DNA from: Gemmatimonadota bacterium
Lineage (GTDB): Bacteria; Gemmatimonadota; Gemmatimonadetes; Gemmatimonadales; Gemmatimonadaceae
Reading direction: 5' to 3'
DNA: 64,000 nucleotides
Assembly: GCA_016719105.1 (NCBI GenBank)
Contig: JADKAQ010000022.1
Location: forward strand, 107,050 to 171,049
Shown in pieces: positions 9,175-19,700 of this stretch. A program made the translations under genes and the position numbers. The notes under the pieces were generated by a model. It was given only the letters and a program-made list of their open reading frames with translations. It ran no database searches and was not told the DNA's origin. The stretch's first letter is position 1, and each line of letters opens with the position of its first letter.

Positions 9175-12100
9175 ATGGTGCGCAGCGGGTGGTGGGCTTG
9201 GGCAGTTGCAGGTGCGCTTCTCGCGACCGCGGGACACGCGGTCCCGGCGCAGCAACGTCTCCCGGCGGAAGGAGGGGAGACCGTGTCGCTGGGGCAGCCG
9301 GGGCACTGGTCGTGGACCTTTGGCGTGTCGACGGGGATCGGGCGCCGCGATGGTTACGGCTCCGGCCTCGCCGAGGGACGCGCCGGCGTGTACCACGAAC
9401 TGCTCAATCCGGTGCTCGGCGCCGGCGGGTTGCAGCTCGAGGCGTACGACGGGGCCTTCGACACCATCCACAACGGCGGCCTTCGCCTTCGCTTCGTCTC
9501 CCCCATCACCGGCATCGCGTTAGGCGTCGACTACAACGCGACGGGGAACCGGCTCCGCCCGATCTTCACGTACGTTCACCCCATCCGGCGCGGGGGGTTG
9601 AATCACGACGCCAGTGTGGTGCGGTTCGACGTCATCACCGGCCCCACGCGCGCGCTCATGATCGGCGTGGAGAAGCCGGTCTTTCGCCGCATCCCGCTCG
9701 GCTCCAATCGTCCCACGCGTGACCGGGTGCGCCTCAAGGCGCGCCGTCCCCCCAGCGCCCCGCTGCCGAACGCCCCGAGCGAAATCGCCGCACTGCTTGT
9801 CACCGCGCGCGATGCCTCACTGGCCATCGGCCGACTGACGGTGCCGTGGCTCGACCACCGCGGCGGTGGTGGCGCGGAGAGCGAAGGGGCGATCCTCGCG
9901 CGGCTCGATACGCTCAAGCGCTTCATCGCCGGAACCCAGGCGGGCGCGAACGCCGGTCCCGCGCGCACGGTCGACGGCGAATCGCAGCGCCTGCACCAGG
10001 CGCTCGACCGCGCCTTCACCCTGGCCCTCACCCCGGGGGATTCGTCCAACCCGGGGGCGTCGCCGCTCGGACGTACCGTGGGCGACGAGGCGCGTTCGAT
10101 CATGCTGCGCGAGGTCCTCCTCCCATACGACCGCCTTCTCGGGCAGATCAAGGAGGAAGACACCACGCGCCAGTTCGCCGTCCTCGCACGCGGCAACTTC
10201 CTGCGCTGGTTGCTGGTGGGGGCCAAGGTCTCGCGCCCGCAGGCCGAAGCGGCGCTCGCCGTCTTCACCGAATACCTGGAGCTGGCCGAACTGGTGCGAC
10301 AGGGCGCGCGGCGCGACTGGCGCGAGTCGCGGTTCGTCTGGTTGCCGTTGCAGCTGGCGCTCCTCCCCGGGCAGTACGACAGCCAGGCCGAGCTCGACGC
10401 CCTCGTGGCCGAGGCCAGCAACGAGCAGTTCACCGAAGGGAACTCCGCCTCGTACATCATCAACGAGGAGTTCCAGTGGCAGCTCAACCGTACCATCCGC
10501 GAGGCGAAGGACTATCACGTCCTGCTCACGCATGACTTCCGCGGCTTCGATGCGAAGGGCGATCCCGACCAGATGAGCTACGCGCACGTGCTGCGCTCGT
10601 ACTTCGCGGCGCTCACGGCGCGCGTGAAGGCGTACGACAGCACGGGGCGCTTCCCGGTCTACATGATCCTCATCGACGAATGGTTCTACGACGTGAACCG
10701 TGCGCGGTTGTGGATGGACCTGCTCGAGGATCCCACCCGGCACGACGTGCACCTGCCGAGGCTCTTTGCGGCGTGGGAAGACTCGTTGCGGCTGGCGCAG
10801 GACTCGTTGCGGGCCGCCATCGACGCCTCGGCACTGCTCACGGTGCAACGCCGGCAGTACGGGGAAGGGTGGCTGCGCAACCTGGTGAAGGTCCACGTCA
10901 ACGTCACCAACTCGGCCGACCCGAGCTACTGGAGCTGGCGCGTGGCGTCGTACTTCCCCATGCCCGATGCGTGGATGCGCGACCACCGGAAGATCGTCTT
11001 CTACGACATCTCCGAGGAGGATCCCTACCGGGGCGAGGCGATCTTCACCGGCGCCGGCGTGGGGGAGCACTACGCCAACCTGTCGTGGGAGGATCGCTCG
11101 CTCCTCGTGCGCGGCCCCGCGGTGCTGGGCCTCAAGGCGGCGGCGCGCGAGATCCTGCTCAAGCAGGGGATCTCGAACGGCCGCATCACGGCGGTGCTGC
11201 AACCCAGGCCGCGCGCCCCCGACTACGACGCGCGCGTCGCGCAGTCCGCCAGCAGCAACCCGCGTTCGCTGCGCGCCATGCAGCTGCACAACGGCACGGG
11301 CTTCGACGCCAAGCACGTCAACGTCGCCAAGGCGGTGCTCTACACGCTCATGCCCGCGGGGTCGGTCATCAAGATCCCCGACTCGCTCTGGAACGGGACC
11401 TTCTGGGGCTCGGCGCTGCTGGGGTGTGCGCTGCGTGGCGTGCGCGTCCTGGTCATCGCCCCCGCGCTCGCCAGCGCCCCCGCCCGCGCCTTCGGCTCGA
11501 TGGTGCGTTCGCGCGAGATGCTCTGGCGCCTGTCGAGCGCCGCGAATGCCCTCGCCCCGGAAATCGCCGCCCAGGGGGGGATGCTCAAGGTCGGCCTCTT
11601 CTCGTCCACCGTGCGCGTGACCGACATCGCCGGCAAGGCCAAGGCGGTGAAGGAGACGATGGCGGCCAACCCATGGTTGCGCGAGCTGTTCGGCTTTGCT
11701 CCCGAGGTCTACCCCGAGCTCGAACGCATTGCCACCACGCTGAGCATTGCCGCGCCGGCGCGCGACAGCACGAACGACTTCGAGTCGAACGGCTACTCGC
11801 TCTTGCACCTCAAGGCCAACTTCTTCGCCTCGCGCGAGGCGTGGCGCTTCATGTCGCGCCCGGAGTGGGCCGCCATGATGACCGAGTTTGCCCGGCTGCG
11901 GCAGGCGCAGGTGCAACGACGCCCGGCCGCCGTCAGCGCCCTCGCGGCAGAAGCCCAGGCCCAGGGCGACATCGGCGGTGAGGCGCTGCAACGATGGTAC
12001 GACGAGCTGGCGCTGCCGGACAAGGAACGTGTCGTCTTCTTCACCTTCGTCGGCTCCGCCAACCAGAACGACCGCAGCCTCACGCTCGACGGCGAGGACG

Positions 12101-12264
12101 CGCTCCTCATTTCGCGCTGGCCCAGCGTGATCGCGTACCTCGACTTCCTCACGCTGGTGGGGCAAAGCATCTGGATCGACGACCCGCGGGAGATCGAAGC
12201 GCACCTGCCGCGGCAGGGGGCGATGAAGCGGGCGCTGTCGCACTGGTTCAAGCTGGTGTTCTAG
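9175..12264 (+). CDS. Large exported protein with phospholipase D-like C-terminal half
   Basis: 1029 residues, beginning with a signal peptide (VAGALLATAGHAVPAQQ); the frame is open upstream to 9091 but those residues precede the signal. Residues about 40-170 are rich in aromatic and glycine beta strands and might pack as a small barrel or surface domain. The C-terminal half shows PLD superfamily signs: VIKIPDSLWNGTFWGSALL followed by RGVRVLVIAPA in the first repeat, and a second repeat with HLKANF (H-x-K) and VGSANQNDRSL (G-S-x-N-x-x-x-R-S). The second H-x-K is not followed by the usual aspartate, so one site may be altered. Likely phosphodiester or lipid substrate, but no enzyme can be named. 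Confidence 0.6.
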   Translation: MVRSGWWAWAVAGALLATAGHAVPAQQRLPAEGGETVSLGQPGHWSWTFGVSTGIGRRDGYGSGLAEGRAGVYHELLNPVLGAGGLQLEAYDGAFDTIHNGGLRLRFVSPITGIALGVDYNATGNRLRPIFTYVHPIRRGGLNHDASVVRFDVITGPTRALMIGVEKPVFRRIPLGSNRPTRDRVRLKARRPPSAPLPNAPSEIAALLVTARDASLAIGRLTVPWLDHRGGGGAESEGAILARLDTLKRFIAGTQAGANAGPARTVDGESQRLHQALDRAFTLALTPGDSSNPGASPLGRTVGDEARSIMLREVLLPYDRLLGQIKEEDTTRQFAVLARGNFLRWLLVGAKVSRPQAEAALAVFTEYLELAELVRQGARRDWRESRFVWLPLQLALLPGQYDSQAELDALVAEASNEQFTEGNSASYIINEEFQWQLNRTIREAKDYHVLLTHDFRGFDAKGDPDQMSYAHVLRSYFAALTARVKAYDSTGRFPVYMILIDEWFYDVNRARLWMDLLEDPTRHDVHLPRLFAAWEDSLRLAQDSLRAAIDASALLTVQRRQYGEGWLRNLVKVHVNVTNSADPSYWSWRVASYFPMPDAWMRDHRKIVFYDISEEDPYRGEAIFTGAGVGEHYANLSWEDRSLLVRGPAVLGLKAAAREILLKQGISNGRITAVLQPRPRAPDYDARVAQSASSNPRSLRAMQLHNGTGFDAKHVNVAKAVLYTLMPAGSVIKIPDSLWNGTFWGSALLGCALRGVRVLVIAPALASAPARAFGSMVRSREMLWRLSSAANALAPEIAAQGGMLKVGLFSSTVRVTDIAGKAKAVKETMAANPWLRELFGFAPEVYPELERIATTLSIAAPARDSTNDFESNGYSLLHLKANFFASREAWRFMSRPEWAAMMTEFARLRQAQVQRRPAAVSALAAEAQAQGDIGGEALQRWYDELALPDKERVVFFTFVGSANQNDRSLTLDGEDALLISRWPSVIAYLDFLTLVGQSIWIDDPREIEAHLPRQGAMKRALSHWFKLVF

Positions 12265-12388
12265 CCGCCGCCGCCGCACATACGGTCGCACGTACGGTCG
12301 CCGACCCGGTGTCGACCGGGGGCGCCCTCGCGCCCTCCAACTCCGCGCGTACATTCTCGCCACCTCCCTCCCCACCCTCGTCCGCACC

Positions 12389-14104
12389 ATGCGCACCCTT
12401 CGCCTCGCTTCCACCGCCCTGGCCCTGGTCGCCTCCTCCGCCTGCGCCCCGCGCGCCAGCGTGGAGAGCGCACCCAGCGCCTCGGGCGCCGCTTACGACG
12501 TCGTCATCGAGAACGGCCGAGTCATCGATGGAACCGGCTCCGCCTGGTTCTACGGCGACGTCGCCCTCCGCGGTGACCGCATCGCCGCCATCGCTCCGCG
12601 CGGTGCGTTCCGCACCGCCCGCGCGGGCCAACGTGTCGACGCCACGGGACACGTCGTGTCTCCGGGCTTCATCGACATCCAGGCGCATTCCATCGGGCAC
12701 TACATGCTGGGCGATGGCAAGGCGATCTCGATGGTGACGCAGGGGATCACCACCGCCATCCACGGCGAAGGATCGTCGTTAGGTCCCATGAACGACAAGC
12801 TGCTGGCCGCCGAGGGCGATACGGCGGTTCGTCGGGTCCTGTCGCAGTTCGTGGGGCCGCACGGCTTCGCCAAGTGGCTGGAATACATGGTGGGGCGTGG
12901 CGCGTCGCAGAACGTCGGGTCGTTCCTGGGCGATGGCACGGTACGCGTGTACGCCAAGGGGACCGAGGCGGGGCCGCTCACCGTGGTCGAGCGCGACAGC
13001 ATGAAGGCGATGGTTGCCCGCTCGATGGAAGACGGCGCCTTCGGCATCGCCAGCGCCCTGATCTACCCGCCCAACACCTACGCCAGCACCGAGGAGCTCA
13101 TCGAGGCGTCCAAGGCGATGGCCCCCTACGGCGGCGTCTACATCACGCACATGCGCAGCGAGGGGGACAAGTTCCTCGAGGCGATCGACGAGGCACTGCG
13201 CATCGGGCGCGAGGGAGGGGTCCCGGTTGAGATCTACCACCTCAAGGCGAGCGGCCCGCGCAACTGGCCCAAGATGCCCCTGGCGATCGCCAAGATCGAT
13301 TCGGCGCGCGCCGCCGGGCAGGACGTGCAGGCCGACATGTACCTCTATCCGGCGGGGGGGAACTCCTTCGCTGCCTGCATCCCGCCCAAGTACGCCGCCG
13401 GCGGGCGCCTGCTCGAGAACCTCGGCAATGCCTCGCTGCGCGCCACCATCGTCGCCGAGCTGCACGCCCGGGACGCGGGCTACGAGAACCTGTGCGAGAT
13501 CGCCGGCCCCGAGAACGTGATGGTCGTCGGCTTCACCAGGCCCGAGCTCAAGAAGTTCGAGGGGAAGCGACTGAACGAGATCGCCTCGGCGTTAGGCAAG
13601 GACTGGGCGGAGGCGATGATCGACCTCAACGTCGCGGAGAAGGCAGGGCTGGGCGAGATCCTCTTCCTCATGAGCGAGGAGAACATCCGCCTGCAGCTCA
13701 AGCAGCCGTGGATGAAGTTCGGGACCGACGCCGGCTCCGAGGACCCGGCCACCGCGCAGGGGATGACCCACCCGCGCACGTACGGCAACTTCCCGCGCCT
13801 CTTCGGGCGCTACGTGCGCGAGCAGAAGGTGATCCCGCTCGAGGATGCGGTGCGCAAGGCGTCGTCGGCCGTGGCCACGCGCCTCAACATCAGCGACCGT
13901 GGCGTGCTCAAGGCGGGGCTCAAGGCCGACGTCATCGTCTTCGACCCCAACACCATCATCGACAACGCCACCTTCGAGAAGCCGCACCAGCTCTCGACGG
14001 GGGTGCGTGACATGTTCGTGAACGGCGTGGCGGTGCTGCGCAACGGGCAGCACACGGGGGCCAAGCCGGGGGTCGTGGTACGTGGGCCGGGGTATCGGCG
14101 TTAG
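12389..14104 (+). CDS. N-acyl-D-amino-acid deacylase (D-aminoacylase family)
   Basis: 571 residues, amidohydrolase superfamily. An N-terminal export signal ends in a cysteine (VASSACAPRA), suggesting a lipoprotein although the lipobox is not ideal. Family marks: VVIENGRVIDGTGSAWFYGD, VSPGFIDIQAHSIGHYMLGD, YITHMRSEGDKFLEAIDEAL, VPVEIYHLKASG, MKFGTDAGSE and GVLKAGLKADVIVFDP. The reaction is hydrolysis of N-acyl-D-amino acids, useful for recycling D-amino acids from walls or environmental peptides. The usual first H-x-H is Q-A-H here, so the weaker metal site lacks one ligand; the tight-site histidines appear kept. It converges on the DUF4397 gene with a strong shared terminator between. Confidence 0.88.
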   Translation: MRTLRLASTALALVASSACAPRASVESAPSASGAAYDVVIENGRVIDGTGSAWFYGDVALRGDRIAAIAPRGAFRTARAGQRVDATGHVVSPGFIDIQAHSIGHYMLGDGKAISMVTQGITTAIHGEGSSLGPMNDKLLAAEGDTAVRRVLSQFVGPHGFAKWLEYMVGRGASQNVGSFLGDGTVRVYAKGTEAGPLTVVERDSMKAMVARSMEDGAFGIASALIYPPNTYASTEELIEASKAMAPYGGVYITHMRSEGDKFLEAIDEALRIGREGGVPVEIYHLKASGPRNWPKMPLAIAKIDSARAAGQDVQADMYLYPAGGNSFAACIPPKYAAGGRLLENLGNASLRATIVAELHARDAGYENLCEIAGPENVMVVGFTRPELKKFEGKRLNEIASALGKDWAEAMIDLNVAEKAGLGEILFLMSEENIRLQLKQPWMKFGTDAGSEDPATAQGMTHPRTYGNFPRLFGRYVREQKVIPLEDAVRKASSAVATRLNISDRGVLKAGLKADVIVFDPNTIIDNATFEKPHQLSTGVRDMFVNGVAVLRNGQHTGAKPGVVVRGPGYRR

Positions 14105-14140
14105 GCGCAGTTCTCGGCGGCGCAGGAACAGCAGAAGCCG

Positions 14141-14221
14141 GACACGGAGGTTCACGGGGGTTTCACGGAGGGCACGGAGGAAACCACAACACCCCTGTTC
14201 TCCTCCGTGAACCTCCGTGTC
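14141..14221. repeat. Long inverted repeat (REP-like), copy 2
   Basis: Left arm 14141-14160 and right arm 14202-14221 are reverse complements with one mismatch and use the same sequence as the hairpin at 5461-5554 (GACACGGAGGTTCACGG and its complement). The loop is longer, and itself holds partial repeats of the arm (TTCACGGAGG at 14162-14171). The element starts 36 bases after the stop of the deacylase gene. Confidence 0.75.
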
Positions 14222-14248
14222 ACGCTTTCCAAGGACCCACCCGGCATG

Positions 14249-14291
14249 AACGACAAGAACCCCGGCCTCATCAGCCGGGGTTCTTGTTGTT
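14249..14291. terminator. Bidirectional intrinsic terminator
   Basis: An 18-bp stem (14249-14266 with 14274-14291, one G:T pair) around a 7-base loop, flanked by AACGACAAGAA on one side and TTCTTGTTGTT on the other, so it has a T-rich tail in both directions. It sits between converging genes (stop at 14104 on plus, stop at 14312 on minus). Confidence 0.85.
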
Positions 14292-14311
14292 CGTACCTCA
14301 CGCGCCAACGA

Positions 14312-15082
14312 TCAGCGATTCGTCGTGTTGTCCAGGAACGGCCGGTTGGTCGCCGTGGTCGACGTGATGGTGATGTCGCCACGCGCGCCGATCGTGTACA
14401 CACGCCCCGCGGAGAACGAGACCGCGGTGCGCGTGATGACGTTCGCCGTCCCGCCGGTGTAGCGCGCGTTCAGGTCGTACGTCCCGTTCGGCAGGGTGAC
14501 GAACGCTCCTCCCGCCTTGTACGCCACGGCCGCGCCCACCGGCACTTCGGTACCGGTCAGCGTGTTCTTGGCGTACAGCGTCAGCGGGTTCGCGTTGGAG
14601 ATCGCGTTGACGAACCGCACCGTCGCCTGCGAGAAGTCGATGGTCGCCGGGAAGTTGTCCTCGACGACGAACCCCTCGACCGTCTTGGTCGTGGTGTTGT
14701 AGAAGCCACTCAGGTACAGCGAGTAGGCCTTCCCATCCGCGATGGTCGCATTGACGCTGGCGATCGCCAGGTCCTTGTCGACCGTGGCGGCGATCTTCCC
14801 GCTCAACGTGTACGGGCCCGGGGCGATGGCAGAGTACAGGCCCCCGGATCCCACGCCACCGTACACGACGCCGGTCGTCGACTCCACGCCGGTCGCCGAG
14901 GTGGTGGCCGTCATCTTGGTGGTGTTGGCGTAGAAGTTCACGCCCGGCGCATTCACCCCGAAGTGGAAGAACTTGATGCGCGACGTGGGGAGCGGTCCGG
15001 TGATCTCCTGGACGGCGTTCTTGTCACAGGAGGCGAGGACCACTGCGCACAGCAGCGCCACTAACGCTCGATATCGGTTCAT
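14312..15082 (-). CDS. DUF4397-domain lipoprotein
   Basis: 256 residues. The N-terminus is a lipoprotein signal (LLCAVVLASCDKN, lipobox L-A-S-C). The rest shows two similar beta-rich units typical of DUF4397 surface proteins: SRIKFFHFGVNAPGVNFYAN with GPYTLSGKIAATVDKDLA, and ATVRFVNAISNANPLTLYAK with LPNGTYDLNARYTGG. These proteins are anchored at the cell surface and their role is unknown. The gene begins 6 bases after the susD-like stop, so it is the last gene of a susC-susD-DUF4397 operon and probably an accessory surface component of that uptake complex. Confidence 0.85.
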   Translation of the reverse strand: MNRYRALVALLCAVVLASCDKNAVQEITGPLPTSRIKFFHFGVNAPGVNFYANTTKMTATTSATGVESTTGVVYGGVGSGGLYSAIAPGPYTLSGKIAATVDKDLAIASVNATIADGKAYSLYLSGFYNTTTKTVEGFVVEDNFPATIDFSQATVRFVNAISNANPLTLYAKNTLTGTEVPVGAAVAYKAGGAFVTLPNGTYDLNARYTGGTANVITRTAVSFSAGRVYTIGARGDITITSTTATNRPFLDNTTNR

Positions 15083-15088
15083 GGCGAT

Positions 15089-16705
15089 TTATGGTTGAGT
15101 GATCCAGAGCGGCTTCGTGTGGTAGTCCAGCGCCAGCCCGCCAATGGCCTCGAGCCCAGCGCGGTTCCACACATACTCCGAGTTGTACCGCGGGCGGATG
15201 CGCTGCGCGATCTTGCCGCCGTTGTCCGGATACAGGTTGGTCGGCGGCGTGAAGCCCGGGTACACCTGCTGCCCGCTGGCCGGATCGATGTCGGTGTAGT
15301 TGTAGCGGCGCATGTCCATCCACAACTCGTTATGCCCCCACCCCCACAACGCGATGTACTTCTGCGTCATGATCTGGGTGAGCGTGAGCCCCGCCGCTGA
15401 CGTCGGGATGATGCTCGGCGCCGCCAGGTAGGCCGCCTTCTCGGCCGGCGTGATCTGCGTCGGGGTCTGCCCGTTGTCGTTGTTGCGGGCGTTCACCCAA
15501 TCGATGTGCGACGACACGCCTTCGCGATACGCCGCCAGGGCGGTCGCCTTGTCGCCCATCCTGTAGGCGGCTTCGGCCTTGATGAATTGCAGCTGCGCGT
15601 ACGTCATCACCGCCAGCTTGGCCTTGTCGTCGAAGATGTAGCGCCCCTTCTGCTGCAGCCCGCCGGTGCCGACGTAGCCGTGGAAGTTCATCGGCTGCTG
15701 CGCGGCGGCGAGCGCGCCGAAGCCCACGACGTTGATGTCGAGGCCGCGATACACCCCGTCGGGCGCCGGCGCCAGCATGCGGCTCATGCGCGGATCGACC
15801 ACGCCGCCGGTGTACGTCCCGTTCATCAGGTTCACGACGAACTGCGTCTGGCGGTAGCCGGTCGTGTTCGTCTGGATGTTGCCGCGCGTGCGCCCCCAGA
15901 AGTTGATGTCGTCGTTCTGCGTCCCGGGGTACGTCAGGAGCGGGTCGTCGGCATTGCTCGCCAGCGACTTGTTGACCGCCGCGATCACCTCGGCCGGCTT
16001 GTAGGCCGCCTTGTTGGAATAGTGATTGAGGTTCATCGCCAGCATGCCGTACGCCAGCTTGAGCCACTTGGTGCGGTTGCCGTTGTAGATCTTGTCCGTG
16101 CGCCCGAGGTACGCTGCGTCGACCGCGCCGTCGTTCTTCTGCAGCAGCTCGATCGCCTTGGTGAGCAGGCGCTGGATCTCCTGGTAGGCGAACTCCTGCG
16201 AGTCGTAGTTGAAGGTGAACTTCGACTGGTCGATCGCTTCCTTGATGATGATCTCGCCGTGCAGGTCGGTCGTCACCTGCCACCCCCAGGCCTTGAGCAC
16301 GTAGCCCACGCCCAGCAGGTCCCAGCGCTGTTCCGCCTCGGCCTTGTTCATCATGTCGATCAGGTTCTGCCCCAGCGTCCAGTACACGTCGCGCCACTGC
16401 TGCGCGCCGTTGTCGCTGGACGGGTCGTAGCCCATGCGGTCCCAGGTGGAGAGCACCGTGACGCCGCTCGAGAGCGACCATTGCTGCGTGTAGCGCCCGA
16501 CGAAGCGCCCGTCGAGCTGGGGCGAGGTCGTCATCCAGTGCAGCATCGGCGAGAGGTACAGGTTCGCCGATACCACCTGCGGGGCGTTGGGGTTTTCGTT
16601 GACGTCGAGGAAGTCCTTGCAGCCGCTCGACAGCACCAGGAGGGCGGCGAGCGCGCCGATGCGCGTGCGATGCAGGCGCGTGCGATTCATGAGTGTGCGC
16701 GTCAT
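15089..16705 (-). CDS. SusD/RagB-family outer-membrane nutrient-binding lipoprotein
   Basis: 538 residues with a lipobox (LLVLSSGCKDFLDVNENPN) followed by the S/N-rich start typical of SusD proteins. Internal marks are the TPR-like helices (QEFAYQEIQRLLTKAIELLQ), FIKAEAAYRMGDKATALAAY and the C-terminal region with ALWGWGHNELWMDMRRYNYT. It is the surface lid that captures substrate for the TonB-dependent SusC partner encoded 2 bases upstream. No glycoside hydrolase or peptidase is in the operon, so the cargo is unknown; in this phylum such pairs may import peptides or other oligomers. The ATG five codons further in is an alternative start. Confidence 0.92.
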   Translation of the reverse strand: MTRTLMNRTRLHRTRIGALAALLVLSSGCKDFLDVNENPNAPQVVSANLYLSPMLHWMTTSPQLDGRFVGRYTQQWSLSSGVTVLSTWDRMGYDPSSDNGAQQWRDVYWTLGQNLIDMMNKAEAEQRWDLLGVGYVLKAWGWQVTTDLHGEIIIKEAIDQSKFTFNYDSQEFAYQEIQRLLTKAIELLQKNDGAVDAAYLGRTDKIYNGNRTKWLKLAYGMLAMNLNHYSNKAAYKPAEVIAAVNKSLASNADDPLLTYPGTQNDDINFWGRTRGNIQTNTTGYRQTQFVVNLMNGTYTGGVVDPRMSRMLAPAPDGVYRGLDINVVGFGALAAAQQPMNFHGYVGTGGLQQKGRYIFDDKAKLAVMTYAQLQFIKAEAAYRMGDKATALAAYREGVSSHIDWVNARNNDNGQTPTQITPAEKAAYLAAPSIIPTSAAGLTLTQIMTQKYIALWGWGHNELWMDMRRYNYTDIDPASGQQVYPGFTPPTNLYPDNGGKIAQRIRPRYNSEYVWNRAGLEAIGGLALDYHTKPLWITQP

Positions 16706-16707
16706 GG

Positions 16708-19700
16708 TCAGAACCCCACCTTGAAGCCGAAGGTGAAGCCACGCGGCATGGGGAAGTTGCCGTAATCGATCCCGGATGCCCCCGATCCGCCCACGGCCGC
16801 CGTGTTGCCGTTCACGATGGGGTCGAGCCCCGAGTAGTTGGTGATGAGGAAGAGGTCCGTCCCCGTGACGAAGACGCTGGCGTCCCGCGTGCGCAGGAAG
16901 CCCCGCGGGAGCTGGTAGCGCAGCGTGATGTCGCGCATGCGCAGCCAGTTGATGTCCTTCTCGATGAACAGCTCTTCACTGATGCTGGTGTAGAACTGCG
17001 TCTGCACCGCCGGGATCACGACGATCGTGTTCTGCGTCGGCGTGGCGCTGTTCTCCTTGCCGTCGCGCAGGACGCCGGCAATCACGCGCGGCTTCTCGCG
17101 GTCGAGCGTGCGCTTGCTGAGCCCACGTGCCGTGAGGAACTGCTCCGTCGCGTTGAGGACGTCACCGCCCTTCCGGATGTCGACCAGGAAGTTGAGCGTC
17201 CAGCGACGGTGCCGGAACGTGTTGGTGAGGCCGATCGTGTAGTCGGGCTGGCGATCGTAGCCGCCGTCGATGAAGATCGTCGAGCGCAGCGGCAGCCCCG
17301 TCGTCGGGTCGATGAGGATGTCGCCCTTGTTGTTGCGCAGGTAGAAGAGCCCCGTGAGGGAGCGCGTCGAGAGTCCCGGCGCCGTCCCGTTGCGCACGTT
17401 GCCGAAGAGCCACGTGTCGGAGACGTACGACTCGGGGAGCGCATTCGGCAGCGCCAGCACCTTGCCTCGGGCGCGCTCGAAGTTGGCCTGCACGTCCCAC
17501 GCGATCATGCGCGTCTCCACCGGCGTCCCGCGCATCGTCACTTCCCACCCCTCGTTGCGCGTGACGGCCCCGTTCAGGTTGAACAGGATGAAGCCCGTCG
17601 CGTACGACCCGCGGATGTCGTTGACGATCTGGTCCTTCGTCTGCTTGCGGTACCACGTCACGTCGACACCGAGTCGGTCCTTGAAGAAGCCCAGCTCGGT
17701 GCCGAACTCGTACGAACGCGCAAACTCGGGCTTGAGCCCGAGGTTGGGGCCCGTGAAGCCGTAGCCATAGCCGCCGTACGACGTCGTCTTGTACTCCAGC
17801 GACGGACGGAAGGCGTACGGGCGCGCGTCCTTGCCCACTTCGGCGTAGCCGCCGCGCAGCCGCCCCGTGAGGTACTGCTTGAGCGACGGGAAGGCGTCGG
17901 AGAAGACGAAGGAGCCCGAGATCGACGGGTACATGAACGAGTTCCGCTCCTGCGGAATCGTCGACGTCCAGTCGTTGCGCAGCGTCCCGGTGAGGTAGAG
18001 GTAGTCCTTGTAGTTCAGCGTCGCGCTGGAGAAGAGCGAGACCAGGCGGCGCTGCAGGAGCGTCGTGCGGTTGGTGCGCAGGTTCGTGTTGTTGATCGAG
18101 ACGAAGTTGGGGTCGAGGAAGTCCTGCCCCTTGAGCGCCGCCGTCGTCGACTTGAAGTCCGACACCTGGTTGCCGACCAGCCCGTTGATCGAGAGGTCGC
18201 TCGTGATGTCGTAGCGCTCGAAGTTCACCAGCGTCTGCGCGGTGAGGTTGCGCGTGATGTCGTTGGCCTCGTCGAGCACGCCGTTGTACGTGTTGCCGTA
18301 CACGCTCTCGGGGTGCCGCAGGATGGAGTTCTCGTTGGTGTAGCTGTCCATCCCGATGTTCGACTTCACGTTCACCCACGAGAACGGGGTGGCGATGAGG
18401 CCGAGGTTGGTCACGAGGCGCGAGTTCTTCGAGTTGATCCGGTTCTTCCCGACGTTGAAGTACGGGTTGTCCGTCTCACCCGAGGCCGCGGCCGTCGTCA
18501 GGCGGCGGCGGTTGCCCGCCGGCGTCAGCCAATCCTTGGCGTTGTCGGTCTGCGGCCAGAGCAGCAGGCCGATGAGCGGGCCGTTGTCGCCCTTGTACGC
18601 CTGGTTGTTGTTGGCCAGGGCGTACTGCATCGACAGGTCGGCGCGCAGCCAGCGGTTCACCTGCGACTGCGAGGCGCCGGTGAGGTTGATGCGCGAGTAG
18701 TCGGAGTTGGGGACCACCCCTTCCTGCTTGTCGGCCGACATCGCCACGCGGTAGTTGATCCGGTTTTCCGGGGCCGCGCCCGAGAAGGCGAGGTTGTGCC
18801 GTTGCGTGAGCGCCGTGCGGAAGAAGCCGTCGATGTTGTCGTAGAACGTGGTGCCGGCAGCGTAGGGCGCACCGAAGTACGAGAAGCCGGCGTTCGACGT
18901 GAGGCCATACGTGCGTTGCAGCTCGGGCGTGTTGCGCGTGCTCTCCATCTTGATCGACGACGAATACTCGAAGCCGCCGGTGCCGGCACGCCCGCGCTTG
19001 GTGGTGATGACGATCGCGCCGTTGGCCGCGTCGATCCCGTAGAGCGCCGAGGCCTCGGGGCCCTTGAGGACCGTGAGCGACTCGATGTCGTCCGGGTTGA
19101 TGTCGGCCGCACGGTTGGTGAAGTCGACGCCGCGATTGCTGAAGGCGGTGAGCGACCCCGGGGCGTCGGAAGCCAGGACGCCGGTATTGAGTGTCTTGTT
19201 GTCGAGCGGGAGGCCGTCGACGATCATCAGCGGCTGGTTGCTCGACGAAATCGACGAGACGCCACGAATGGTGATCGACGACGAGGCGCCCGGGACGCCG
19301 GACGACGAGGTGACCTCGACGCCGGCCACGCGCCCCTGCAGCGCGTTCACGAAGTTCTGGCGCTGCGTCTCGGAGATCGCCGCCCCCTCGACCGACTGCT
19401 GCGAGGTGCCGAGCGTGCGGACCTGCGCCGTCTGCCCGAGGGCGGTCACGACCATCGCGTCGAGCTGCGTCGCGACGCGGCGGAGCGTGACGTTGATGAC
19501 GTCATTGGCGCCGACGGTGCGCTCTTCTGGGGCGTTGCCGATGAGGCGGAAGACGAGGATCTGCCCGACGGCGACGCGGATCGTGTAGTTCCCGTCGACG
19601 CGGGTCATGGTCCCCTGGCTCGTCCCCTTGATGATCACGGAGACGGAGCCCATAGGGTCGCCCTGTTCGCTGGTGACTCGGCCGGTGACGGTCCGGGGCT

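Noticed and set aside
9817..12414. 865-codon minus-strand frame opposite the PLD-like gene
   Set aside because: No domain or signal, composition of a shadow frame, and the plus-strand gene has a clear signal peptide and PLD motifs.
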